From NCBI RefSeq assembly GCF_014859565.1, contig NZ_JACUUA010000097.1:1-12464 (forward strand): a DNA stretch of 12,464 nt. The letters are read 5' to 3'. The translations under genes were made by a program, and so were the position numbers. Shown here one piece after another: positions 1 through 7,966 of the stretch. The notes under the pieces were generated by a model. It was not told the DNA's origin. It searched no databases and was given only the letters and a program-made list of their open reading frames with translations. This stretch comes from Marinospirillum sp. GTDB lineage: Bacteria > Pseudomonadota > Gammaproteobacteria > Pseudomonadales > Halomonadaceae. Within the stretch, counting starts at the first letter, position 1. Each line of letters opens with the position of its first letter.

Positions 1-2
1 AA

Positions 3-197
3 CCTCAGCCTTTTGAACTGATCTGCAAACAGTGCGGCTGGAGCAAAACCTTTGCGCCGCGTAGTGATGCGTTTATCGAAGGCCACGACTATGTAAGCAA
101 CTGCCCCAAGTGCGGGAATAGTGAACTTGAACATAAAGCAGCAGGGCCAGTGAAGGGCTTGCTGGCAGAGTTGCGTGAGCAAATTAATCGCAAGTAG
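3..197 (+). CDS. Small zinc-ribbon protein, C-terminal part (5' end outside window)
   Basis: The frame is open from the left edge to a TAG stop and encodes the last 64 residues of a protein whose start lies upstream. The visible part carries two cysteine pairs: CKQC at visible residues 8-11 and CPKC at 34-37, separated by 22 residues. This CX2C-X22-CX2C pattern is typical of a rubredoxin-like or zinc-ribbon knuckle binding one zinc ion. It is followed by a short charged helix ending in NRK. Zinc ribbons of this size usually contact nucleic acid or a partner protein, but no specific family was recognised. It is followed by about 100 bp of non-coding AT-rich DNA, so it may be the last gene of an upstream unit or an early member of the system that follows. 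The other two forward frames have stops within the first 20 bases. Confidence 0.72.
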   Translation, partial: PQPFELICKQCGWSKTFAPRSDAFIEGHDYVSNCPKCGNSELEHKAAGPVKGLLAELREQINRK

Positions 198-217
198 GCT
201 TTATTTTTATTTAAAGC
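198..217 (+). terminator. Weak hairpin just after the zinc-ribbon gene
   Basis: GCTTTA at 198-203 is matched perfectly by TAAAGC at 212-217, giving a 6-bp stem with an 8-base T-rich loop directly after the TAG stop. The stem has only two G-C pairs, and the RNA after it is not a U tract, so as an intrinsic terminator it is poor. It may protect a 3' end or be chance in AT-rich DNA. Confidence 0.25.
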
Positions 218-285
218 AAATGCAATTAATAATGTTGCGATTTTAACAACTAAGTGATTTTTGTTTGATTTTTTTAATCTTTTAA

Positions 286-294
286 AGAGGGTGG
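286..294 (+). promoter_or_regulatory. Ribosome binding site of the 47-aa ORF
   Basis: The purine-rich run AGAGGGTGG ends 4 bases before an ATG, with its GAGG core about 8 bases upstream. It is a good Shine-Dalgarno match in otherwise T-rich intergenic DNA, and it is the main reason to believe the very short ORF at 299-442 is translated. No convincing -35/-10 pair was seen in the AT-rich stretch 218-285. Confidence 0.6.
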
Positions 295-298
295 ACAA

Positions 299-442
299 AT
301 GAGCGTATGGAATTGGGTGGAAATTATAGCAAGGATTATCCTATTGATTGCGGAAGGCATGTCAAAAGAAGATGCAGTAAGAAAAGCTTCATCTGAATTT
401 GGTGTGTCTGAAAATGAAATCTGGAAGCGCGGAGGATTTTAA
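299..442 (+). CDS. Small 47-aa protein, hydrophobic helix plus polar helical tail, unknown function
   Basis: This is a complete ATG-to-TAA ORF of 47 codons with a strong ribosome binding site. Residues 4-18 (WNWVEIIARIILLIA) form a hydrophobic, possibly amphipathic segment too interrupted by charge (E8, R12) to be a convincing membrane span. Residues 20-44 are polar and helical, with a spacing (EDAVRKASSEFGVSENEIW) resembling the helix-turn-helix found in many small DNA-binding modules. That resemblance is weak and was judged by eye. The stop lies 45 bp before the first possible helicase start, so it could be the leader gene of the downstream operon, for example a small regulator or a structural subunit. 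I do not recognise the family. The alternative is a chance ORF, which the ribosome binding site and the position argue against. Confidence 0.62.
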   Translation: MSVWNWVEIIARIILLIAEGMSKEDAVRKASSEFGVSENEIWKRGGF

Positions 443-484
443 TTTTTCTAGAAATTGCAATAGGCTGCATACTTTAAAGCCTTT

Positions 485-492
485 AAGATGGA
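485..492 (+). promoter_or_regulatory. Possible ribosome binding site favouring a later helicase start
   Basis: AAGATGGA lies 10 bases upstream of a second in-frame ATG at 503 (Met6 of the long reading). No Shine-Dalgarno-like sequence precedes the first ATG at 488, whose upstream bases are T/A-rich. The helicase may therefore start at 503, five residues shorter. The match to AGGAGG is imperfect. Confidence 0.35.
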
Positions 493-3400
493 ATATTTAT
501 TTATGAATCTATATCTGTCGCTAGAGAGAAATAAAAACAGCTTTAATTTCCTTGAACGATCTGTTGCCGACATACAGCGTCGTCATATAAGTTTTAAGAA
601 ATTGTGTGATGGGCGCGATGGTGCAGAGGTTTTATTTGATTTGCTTTTTGTAGATAACATGCCATTTAATGGATTTATCTCAAATCGTGAGCGTGAAAAG
701 CAAAATCCCCGTTATGCACAAATGGCTATTCGTGTTCGAGTTGAAGGAAGAGAAAACTGGCCCTTTCCTCCGCATTGCTCATTTATGGCAATAGGTAGCT
801 GGAATGCTGAGCATCCATCACCAATTTTTATCATCAACAAGTTCATGGAAGTCGCAGATCTTTCCGCAAGATCATTCGAGCAAGAGATCACTGCTTTTGC
901 TGTGCATGACAGCCTTTCATCAGAGCAAGGATCTCCGCGTGTTGAGCGTACTAACAATCTTCTGACTCCAGGGCTTCTTGAAGGCTTGCCACCTATATCT
1001 CTTGAAACAGGCCGTCAACTTGGGGAGTGGAGCGAATTCTTAGCATGGAAAAGAAAACTCATACAGAAAAAAATGAGGGGGGTACGTTACATAGAACGAG
1101 AGTGGAGAAACAACCATCTGGTATTTACTCTGGTTGGAGAAAGCGCAGAGTCTATACAAAAGGATCTCAAGGCATTGGGTAGAAATACTTTAATTGCTGT
1201 TGAACCGGGCTATTCAGGGAACCCTTGGGTCTTCTCTTCGCCCGAGAAGGAGAATCGAAAGCAACTGAACCAGCTCGGGCAGGCAACAGGTAAACGACCA
1301 AAAATCAACCCCATCACTAAAGGTACAAAACTGCTAGAGCTGATTCGTGAAAGTACCTGGGATACTCCTTGTTATGCTGAGCTTGAGATTTTCCCCACCG
1401 AAGACGATATCAACAAGCTCGAAAACTCCGAAGAGCAAGAGGAGATAGAAGAGCGAGACAAAATCATTAGTCGTATTCCTGAATCTGGCTTTTTAACTAT
1501 TTCTATGACTGGTGACATGAGCCTAGTGAAGCGCCATGAGCAATCACTGCGGCAGCTGCAGGAACAGGCTGGCTATGCGCCTTATCTTGCGTCATACCTG
1601 TTCGAAGCAGCTCAGGTTTCACGCCCCAAGCATCTTGAAGCTGTGACTCAGTGGCATCGTGCCGACCTTAATACTGCTCAGAAAGAAGCAGTAGTCAAAA
1701 TTCTTTCTGCTCCCGATCTATGTTTGATTCAAGGGCCACCCGGAACTGGCAAAACCACAGTGATCGCAGAGGCAATCATTCAGTTGGTTCGTCGTGGTCA
1801 GCGCGTATTACTTGCATCACAAGCTCACACTGCTGTTGATAATGCGTTGGATCGACTCGGTCATGATAGTTCATTACGCGCAGTACGTCTTGCGCGCTTT
1901 CAGAGTAAAGTTTCCGATGATGGTGAAGGCTTTATCGGCTTTGCCTCAATGCAGAGGTATTATAACGCGTTGTCTAAACAGGTGGAGACACGCCTTTCAG
2001 CATGGCGCCGCACGGATGAAGATCTGCGGTTATTGCAGTCATGGCACGAGCGAGCTGGGTTTGTTTTGAAAGACGAGCAGGAGTTGGGTGCTCAGCGCAA
2101 AAAGTTCGAAAGCCAACTTGCTGATTCTGAAGCTAAGCTCAAGCAGGCGCAGCAAGATTATCATCAGGCTGCTATTGAGATAAATGAGGACATTGCACGG
2201 AGGGGTCGTCTAGAAAATGTATATGCACTGCTTAGTGGCGATACACCGGATCTGCATGTTGATCTGCGTGATATTGATGCCAAGGCCGATTCGCTCGCGA
2301 TATGTCTGATGAAGTGTGCAGACTATGGGCTTTTGATGAGGTTCTCACTAGATGACTGGCGTTCCGATATAGCTGGGCGAGGAAAAATGCTTAGCTACTT
2401 ACTTGATGTCTGGCAGTCGTTTCAATCTGATCGGGAAGGTATAGAGGCCGATGTTCGTCGTTTGAAGGAAGCTGAACACGGAGCACTTCAGGATACGGAA
2501 ACACGATTACGCATTGAGTCAATCAAGAAAGAGGTCAGTCTTCTGGCAGAAAAGATGGAAGATGATGACTCTTTCGTAGAACCCTGGCGCGCCAAAAGAA
2601 AACAACTAAAAGAGCTTCAGGGATCCGAAACAAAGCTTGATGAGCAGCGTTATCGAATTTTTAAAAAGGCAGAAACTTGGTGTGCTCCGATTGAAGATGC
2701 CAAGCGCCTTGCAGATGAGATTAATAGCTGTGTTGGTGAGTTGAATAAAGCGAGTTTTGAAGTTGAGCGTGAACTGGAAACCTTGAAAGCTGAAGTCTTG
2801 AAAGAGTTGGAAGCGCCGAAAGTTGACGAGCCAGACAGCCGGAGGCTGGAAGCTGCGCAATCACAGATAAACCAGGCTTTGCAGGATCTTGATAGTCTGG
2901 GGAGCCGGTGCAAAAAGCATGAGGCAATTGCTGCTGAACTTTTAAAAGATGATGCGATTATGCAAGGGAATAGGCTGCCAGCAATGCCGGATGCATCAAT
3001 CGCAAAGCAGGTGGACATGGTAGCTCAGACCATTGAGGCTTTGAAAAAGAGGCTCGCGGCAAGCCAAAGAGAGCGAGATGAGTGGGAGAGTTTACTGAAG
3101 GAGTGGGCCGGGGGGTTACAACAAGCTAAATCAGCTCAAGAAGACTGGGAGCAGATGGGCAATGATTTCCTGACCAGTTGCAATGTGGTCGCCATTTCCT
3201 GCAATGAAAACGAACAGACCCTGAACGATGTCGGACAGACAAGTTTTGATGTGGCTATCATAGACGAAGTCAGTAAAGCCACGCCTTTGGAGCTGCTCAT
3301 GCCATTGATGCGTGCACGCCGAGCCGTGCTGGTGGGTGATCATCGCCAGCTCCCCCCTTTGTTTCAGGAAGGAGATGATGCACGCAGCATCCAGGATGAG

Positions 3401-4438
3401 TTTGAGGAAAATGAAGAAGGAAGCAGTGAGGAGGCCGTTCAATCCTTGCTCACCAAAGACAATCTGCAGCGTTTTGAAAAAATGGTAACGGCTTCACTTT
3501 TTAAGTCACATTTTGAAAGTGCTGATGACTCAATTAGGGCACGCCTCAATATACAGTTTCGTATGCACCCTCAAATTATGGGGATGGTCAATCCTTTCTA
3601 TGAAGGTCAGCTTGAATGTGGTCTTCTGCGACCTGATGATGACCCAGACGCTAGGCTGCGTCGGACTCATGATTTGACATTAGAAAATGTTGCAGGGGGC
3701 TCACCAATCCTTAAGCCAGAAGACCATGTGCTATGGGTAGACACAACCTACAATCTCCACAATCAGATTCATCGTGAAGATATGCAGGGCAATCAACCTC
3801 TGCGTACTAACCGACTGGAAGCTGAGTTGATTGCTGAAACTCTTGAGCAAATCGAGCTCCAGTCGGCTTCACAGGGTTATTCTAGAACCAAAAAACGTAA
3901 AATTGGTGTTGTGTCTTTTTATGCCAACCAATGTCGCGAAATTCGTTCAGCAATTCGCCGTCGTAGGCCTAAGGAAGCTCAAGGTAGGTATGCCTGTCTA
4001 GATGTGGAAGTCAACACCGTGATTCGCTACCAAGGTAAAGAAAAACCAATCATCTTAGTCAGTTTGGTTCGACATGATGGTTATGATCCACGGCGCTCCG
4101 GTAAGCTGCCGCGGCGACGTTCCAGCAAAGCCAACGTTGCCAGGTTTGAATTCATTAACGTAGCGTTTTCTCGTGCTCAGGAGTTACTAGTTGTTTTCGG
4201 TGCTCGAAGTATGTATGAGTCTTATGAAGTGGAATTGCCAAATATGGATCGCCCAGGCACCACTAAGCGCACAGTATACAAAGATATTCTGGACCAGCTC
4301 GATCGTAATGCCCGTCTTGTTCATGCAAGGGAGCTGATGAGGCCTGAAAATTCTACTAGTGGTCCACAACAATCAAAACAAGAAGTTCGTGATGTAAAAA
4401 ATAAGTCACGCTCAACCACTGGGGGGCACCGCTCATGA
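488..4438 (+). CDS. Superfamily 1 DNA/RNA helicase (DNA2/NAM7/UPF1 type) with long coiled-coil insertion
   Basis: This is a predicted ATP-dependent nucleic-acid helicase or translocase of 1316 residues. All main SF1B-like motifs are visible: Q-motif LNTAQ (394-398), Walker A GPPGTGKT (416-423, K422), motif Ia SQAHTAVDN (444-452), Walker B/DE at D926-E927, motif III GDHRQL (950-955), motif IV QFRMHP (1023-1028), motif V NTVIRYQGKE (1176-1185) and motif VI NVAFSRA with R1229. About 500 residues separate Walker A from Walker B. Most of these (roughly 500-910) are charged, heptad-like helices, which is far longer than the stalk of UPF1-type enzymes. Residues 1-390 have no named domain. The last 40 residues are polar and probably disordered. 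The C-terminus overlaps the next start by 4 bases (ATGA), so the two are translationally coupled. The start is uncertain between 488 and 503. Direction and DNA versus RNA preference cannot be read from the sequence. Confidence 0.92.
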   Translation: MEYLFMNLYLSLERNKNSFNFLERSVADIQRRHISFKKLCDGRDGAEVLFDLLFVDNMPFNGFISNREREKQNPRYAQMAIRVRVEGRENWPFPPHCSFMAIGSWNAEHPSPIFIINKFMEVADLSARSFEQEITAFAVHDSLSSEQGSPRVERTNNLLTPGLLEGLPPISLETGRQLGEWSEFLAWKRKLIQKKMRGVRYIEREWRNNHLVFTLVGESAESIQKDLKALGRNTLIAVEPGYSGNPWVFSSPEKENRKQLNQLGQATGKRPKINPITKGTKLLELIRESTWDTPCYAELEIFPTEDDINKLENSEEQEEIEERDKIISRIPESGFLTISMTGDMSLVKRHEQSLRQLQEQAGYAPYLASYLFEAAQVSRPKHLEAVTQWHRADLNTAQKEAVVKILSAPDLCLIQGPPGTGKTTVIAEAIIQLVRRGQRVLLASQAHTAVDNALDRLGHDSSLRAVRLARFQSKVSDDGEGFIGFASMQRYYNALSKQVETRLSAWRRTDEDLRLLQSWHERAGFVLKDEQELGAQRKKFESQLADSEAKLKQAQQDYHQAAIEINEDIARRGRLENVYALLSGDTPDLHVDLRDIDAKADSLAICLMKCADYGLLMRFSLDDWRSDIAGRGKMLSYLLDVWQSFQSDREGIEADVRRLKEAEHGALQDTETRLRIESIKKEVSLLAEKMEDDDSFVEPWRAKRKQLKELQGSETKLDEQRYRIFKKAETWCAPIEDAKRLADEINSCVGELNKASFEVERELETLKAEVLKELEAPKVDEPDSRRLEAAQSQINQALQDLDSLGSRCKKHEAIAAELLKDDAIMQGNRLPAMPDASIAKQVDMVAQTIEALKKRLAASQRERDEWESLLKEWAGGLQQAKSAQEDWEQMGNDFLTSCNVVAISCNENEQTLNDVGQTSFDVAIIDEVSKATPLELLMPLMRARRAVLVGDHRQLPPLFQEGDDARSIQDEFEENEEGSSEEAVQSLLTKDNLQRFEKMVTASLFKSHFESADDSIRARLNIQFRMHPQIMGMVNPFYEGQLECGLLRPDDDPDARLRRTHDLTLENVAGGSPILKPEDHVLWVDTTYNLHNQIHREDMQGNQPLRTNRLEAELIAETLEQIELQSASQGYSRTKKRKIGVVSFYANQCREIRSAIRRRRPKEAQGRYACLDVEVNTVIRYQGKEKPIILVSLVRHDGYDPRRSGKLPRRRSSKANVARFEFINVAFSRAQELLVVFGARSMYESYEVELPNMDRPGTTKRTVYKDILDQLDRNARLVHARELMRPENSTSGPQQSKQEVRDVKNKSRSTTGGHRS

Positions 4439-6816
4439 AACTTGGCAACTACACAGTTCCTCTGCCGAGATATGTGATCGAATCGAAGGTGACCTACCAT
4501 TCAGAGCGTAAGCCAACTGTATTTGAGCGCATGATTTTACGGCTTTGCGATCCCGAAACAAGCCTGACTGATAAGTCGGGTTTATCGCTACTGGGAGTCT
4601 TTAGTAATCAGCTTGGTGCAGGCGATGTACGCGAGTTGCTGGAGGCTAGCGTATCTGAGCTCGTCATACTCGGTGCTCTGGCGCGATATTTTGGACAAGA
4701 TGCTTTGACTGCACCTCTTACAAACCTGGAACTAACTCGGGAGGGAAAGCAGTTTTTAATTGATGACCGCTTACCAGTGCGCTCCAGAACAGTCAGTATC
4801 TGGCATCGTTATGACCCAGTCAGTGATGAGATAAGAGCCATTAAAAATGCAAATGCAAGCTCCAGTCAAATTCAAACGAATTTCGAAGGGCTAGAATTGG
4901 AGTTAATGCCAAAAAATCCTCTAGCGTTGGTTGAGCGAGCAATTGAGCATGAGGATTATGACTGGAAAAATCCAGCTACTCGTGTAGATCAGATTATATC
5001 CCAGGTGCAATCAACTGAATGGGGTGAACGCAAGTTTGAAATCCTTTGTAGCGAAGATGCAGCGCTGTCTATCCAAGCAAACCATGATACTGCTTTACAG
5101 CTTTGGCTAGACCAGATTCAGCCTGAACAGATCTGGGATATCATGCTAGCCGACAGGTTGAAAAGTGACACAAAGTCCTTGCTGCCTGTCATGGATTCAA
5201 GCTTTCTGCGTGATGTTGGTGCAATCAGACCCGTAGCAGATGCAGGTAAAACACCAGTTAAGGCCAGGTTGGCTATTCTAGCTCAAGGTGTGGAATCAAT
5301 TGATTTAGAGCTGCCAGCGATCATTCTGTCTTCTGACGTTGACACTCCAACTCTCGTTAATGCTGGTCAGCAGTTATCGGAGATGCATATTTCACCTCCT
5401 GCTTGGATTACTGCAGGTTTTCGAAGTATCAGTTTAGCTAACACCTCACAAAATTCTGTTCATGCTGTAGTGGAAGGCAAGTTCAAGCTCAATTGGGCTG
5501 GACAGCCCCGTATTTGCGATCTAGTTGTTACGTTGAAGGCACCAGCAGTAAATGAACTTTGGAAGAAGCTGCAAAACTTCTTGGAATCTGCCTCTGAGGC
5601 TGTTGATGATCCCCGTATCGCTTTTTTACCTCTAGCCTGGAAGGGGCCTGAGGAGGTTATGGAATATCTTTGGGTATGGTTGAGTTCACGGTTAGATCAG
5701 CCATTGGAAAGCCTGATCGATTCAGCTGAAAAGGCTCGACAAGCCGTTCATTTATGGCTTCCTCATGATGATCCCTGGGCACAGGCATGGGAGTCCGCTC
5801 TGGAAAACGCACTGCTTGAATCTCTCAAGCTGTCAGCAGAACCACTAACTCTCAGCAATCTCATCGGGCTAATCACCCAGATAGAAGAAGTCTTGTCACA
5901 CGATAAAGTCAGAACGTTGCAAAAAGCGCTACTGAACAACGCAGTGCCTCTCACAAAAATAGAAGATTTAAAGCAACTGCGTGGAGCACTTCTTCCAGAT
6001 GTGAAAGTACCCAAGACCTTACTGACCGATGAAGTCTGTCAGGAGTGGGTGCAGCAGGCACTGCATCTAAAAGAGTTAAGCATCTATGGGCCTCATGCTT
6101 TAGAGCACTCACTAAAGAATATCGAGAAAGCCATTCAGGCTATTTATCGGGATATTGGGGAGCAAGCTCTTGAGGCAGCAGAAAAAAATCAAATCGATAC
6201 TTTTGGACTAACACCAGGTGCTCTGGATGCCGTGCGAATCTGGCACGAAGCCTCAGAAGATTTTGCTGCCTTGCAGTCTCGAAAAGTAACGGAATGGGGT
6301 ACGTTAGGCAAAAGGCTTCACTCTTGGCAGCTCTTGGCAAAACAAAAGCTTGCTCCTGTGGAGGCGGGTCACCAGTTCGTCGTTTTTGATACCAGTGCGC
6401 TAATGGAGCATGATGAGCTTTTTAATAGTTTGCAGTCAAATGTAATACCCATTGTTCCTAGGCTAGTTCCAAGCGAATTGGATGGTTTGAAGGATAGCCA
6501 AGAAGCCGACAGAGCATTCAAAGCCCGCAGAGCGATTCGCCATCTTGAAGAGTTTTCTGTCTGTATTCGCTACGAGAGCGAGCGCAAAGACCTTTTGCCC
6601 GTTGAATGGAATTCCAATGAGCCAGACCACTCAATACTTTCAACAGCATTGTACTACCGACTCAACGATGTTTTGTTTGTGAGCAATGACATTAATCTGC
6701 GCAATAAAGCTCTGTCACTGGGTTTGAAGGTTGAGGATTCAATGACCTTTACGTCCAAGAGAAAGTCGCAGTCCTCCCCAGGCAAGAAAAATCAAAACAA
6801 AAAGTCGAGGAAGTGA
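4435..6816 (+). CDS. Large protein with C-terminal PIN-domain nuclease
   Basis: This protein has 793 residues. The C-terminal part (about 645-770) reads as a PIN domain, a metal-dependent nuclease fold usually acting on RNA and sometimes on DNA. A hydrophobic strand leads to D652 (VVFDTSALM), followed by E681 (PSELDGLK), D731 (PDHSILSTA) and D752 (VSNDINLRNKA). These four acidic positions match the family's catalytic set, so the nuclease is predicted active. Residues about 1-640 are long, mainly helical and not recognised. They may be a scaffold or a helicase-binding region. The tail (about 773-793) is rich in Lys, Arg and Ser and may bind nucleic acid. The ATG lies within the helicase stop (ATGA), with a G-run at 4421-4426 as a likely ribosome binding site. 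No antitoxin-like gene sits beside it, which argues against a simple VapBC module. The PIN call is firm and the substrate unknown. Confidence 0.88.
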   Translation: MKLGNYTVPLPRYVIESKVTYHSERKPTVFERMILRLCDPETSLTDKSGLSLLGVFSNQLGAGDVRELLEASVSELVILGALARYFGQDALTAPLTNLELTREGKQFLIDDRLPVRSRTVSIWHRYDPVSDEIRAIKNANASSSQIQTNFEGLELELMPKNPLALVERAIEHEDYDWKNPATRVDQIISQVQSTEWGERKFEILCSEDAALSIQANHDTALQLWLDQIQPEQIWDIMLADRLKSDTKSLLPVMDSSFLRDVGAIRPVADAGKTPVKARLAILAQGVESIDLELPAIILSSDVDTPTLVNAGQQLSEMHISPPAWITAGFRSISLANTSQNSVHAVVEGKFKLNWAGQPRICDLVVTLKAPAVNELWKKLQNFLESASEAVDDPRIAFLPLAWKGPEEVMEYLWVWLSSRLDQPLESLIDSAEKARQAVHLWLPHDDPWAQAWESALENALLESLKLSAEPLTLSNLIGLITQIEEVLSHDKVRTLQKALLNNAVPLTKIEDLKQLRGALLPDVKVPKTLLTDEVCQEWVQQALHLKELSIYGPHALEHSLKNIEKAIQAIYRDIGEQALEAAEKNQIDTFGLTPGALDAVRIWHEASEDFAALQSRKVTEWGTLGKRLHSWQLLAKQKLAPVEAGHQFVVFDTSALMEHDELFNSLQSNVIPIVPRLVPSELDGLKDSQEADRAFKARRAIRHLEEFSVCIRYESERKDLLPVEWNSNEPDHSILSTALYYRLNDVLFVSNDINLRNKALSLGLKVEDSMTFTSKRKSQSSPGKKNQNKKSRK
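6807..6813 (+). promoter_or_regulatory. Ribosome binding site inside the 3' end of the PIN gene
   Basis: GAGGAAG lies 7 bases before the ATG at 6821 and just overlaps the last codons of the PIN gene. It fixes the start of the coiled-coil gene and shows that re-initiation can occur across the 4-bp gap. Confidence 0.6.
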
Positions 6817-6820
6817 CATT

Positions 6821-7966
6821 ATGAGCCGAGCAGATGAGTATCGATATCAGATTGAACGCGAGAGAAAACAGGAGCTGAACCGGCAACGAGTTCGTGACAC
6901 AACCCGCCCTTTTTTAGAGCGCTATCGCAGAGTCCTGAATGATGTCAGGGGGCAAGGACTGGAAGGTGTCGTAGCAGAGGAATTTCGTGAGCTGAGCATA
7001 CAACTGGACAACATGGAAGCCCTACTCGATGCAGATCCTTTTATTGTGAGAGAGCGAAGTCGCGCTCTCGGTGGAAGGTTCCATGCGTTACCGCGCTTTG
7101 CGCGTGAGCGACAGCGCTCACACCAGGAAGCGGAAAGGGCAGCAGCAGAAGCCTTTCGAAAAGCACAGCAAGAGGAGGCTGAGCGAAAAAATCAACTGAA
7201 AGCAGAGCTTGAAACGGCATGGCGTAAAGGACTTACGGGCTGGAGCACACCTGTCGCACTCAATGCTGCGTTCGGTGAAATACAGGAACTGCGTAAACAG
7301 CTTTTGTGTAAACCGCCCGGTGAAATCAGCACCGGAGACATAGAAGCGGCCTTACGTGAGGTTCAGGCTCGTTATGAAGAGAAAGCGGCACGCCAACTTG
7401 AAGAAATAAAAGCCCTGGCTCATCAGGAAGGTGTTGTAGATGCTCTAGCGCTACAAAGAGAGCAACTGGCGGAAGAAGCGAAGAATGCCAGCGGTGAAGC
7501 AGGCAGTAAACTCCGCGAAGCCTTAGCTCATGCAACTGGGCTGACACCTAAAAAACAGGCTGAGGTCCTGAACGATATAGCGCAAGAGCAGGATGAAGCC
7601 GCTGTTGATGAGAGCCAGAGAAGGGAAGTTGTACGAGCGGTCTATCAGTCATTACAAAAAGCTGGGTTTGCAGTGGATGCTCCTGAACGCTTTGCTTCAG
7701 ATGCGCGGGATGAAGTACTGATTCGTGCCCGCCGACCTGCTGGAGCCCAGGCAGATTTTCGTGTGAATTTAAGTGGTCACCTCAGTTATAAATTTCATCA
7801 ATACAAAGGAAAAACCTGCGAAAAAGATGTAGCGCCTGTTATGGCAACACTTCAGCAGGCTTATGGAATCAGTTTAAGTGACAAGCGTGTGATCTGGGTA
7901 AACCCTGACGACAAGGATCAAGATGAGCGCCCCTATCCAGATGCGGTGCAGGAGAGAAATAAATGA
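6821..7966 (+). CDS. Coiled-coil protein with small conserved-looking C-terminal domain, unknown function
   Basis: This protein has 381 residues, and I do not recognise its family. The first 260 or so are highly charged and helical: a basic N-terminal helix (1-40), a strongly Glu/Arg/Ala-rich stretch at about 95-134, and another at about 170-260, all typical of coiled coils. Residues about 265-370 look like a compact alpha/beta domain: a helix (about 267-283), a strand with VLIRARR near 300, then a short beta region containing FRVNLSGHLSYKF and a helix ending at YGISL. A hydrophilic tail follows. There is no signal peptide, membrane span or catalytic motif. Its place between a nuclease gene and the AAA+ gene, with which it overlaps by 4 bases, suggests an adaptor or structural subunit of one complex. 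That is inference. Start choice is supported by the ribosome binding site at 6807-6813. Confidence 0.83.
   Translation: MSRADEYRYQIERERKQELNRQRVRDTTRPFLERYRRVLNDVRGQGLEGVVAEEFRELSIQLDNMEALLDADPFIVRERSRALGGRFHALPRFARERQRSHQEAERAAAEAFRKAQQEEAERKNQLKAELETAWRKGLTGWSTPVALNAAFGEIQELRKQLLCKPPGEISTGDIEAALREVQARYEEKAARQLEEIKALAHQEGVVDALALQREQLAEEAKNASGEAGSKLREALAHATGLTPKKQAEVLNDIAQEQDEAAVDESQRREVVRAVYQSLQKAGFAVDAPERFASDARDEVLIRARRPAGAQADFRVNLSGHLSYKFHQYKGKTCEKDVAPVMATLQQAYGISLSDKRVIWVNPDDKDQDERPYPDAVQERNK

Noticed and set aside
2650..3018. 122-codon antisense ORF within the helicase gene
   Set aside because: It lies wholly opposite the helicase coiled-coil region, has low-complexity Ser/Ala/Phe-rich translation, and is a shadow of the GAA/CTT-rich coding pattern on the other strand.
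4435..6816. VapC-type toxin of a toxin-antitoxin pair
   Set aside because: VapC proteins are about 130 residues with a small antitoxin gene beside them. Here the PIN domain is the C-terminus of a 793-residue protein and the neighbours are large enzymes.
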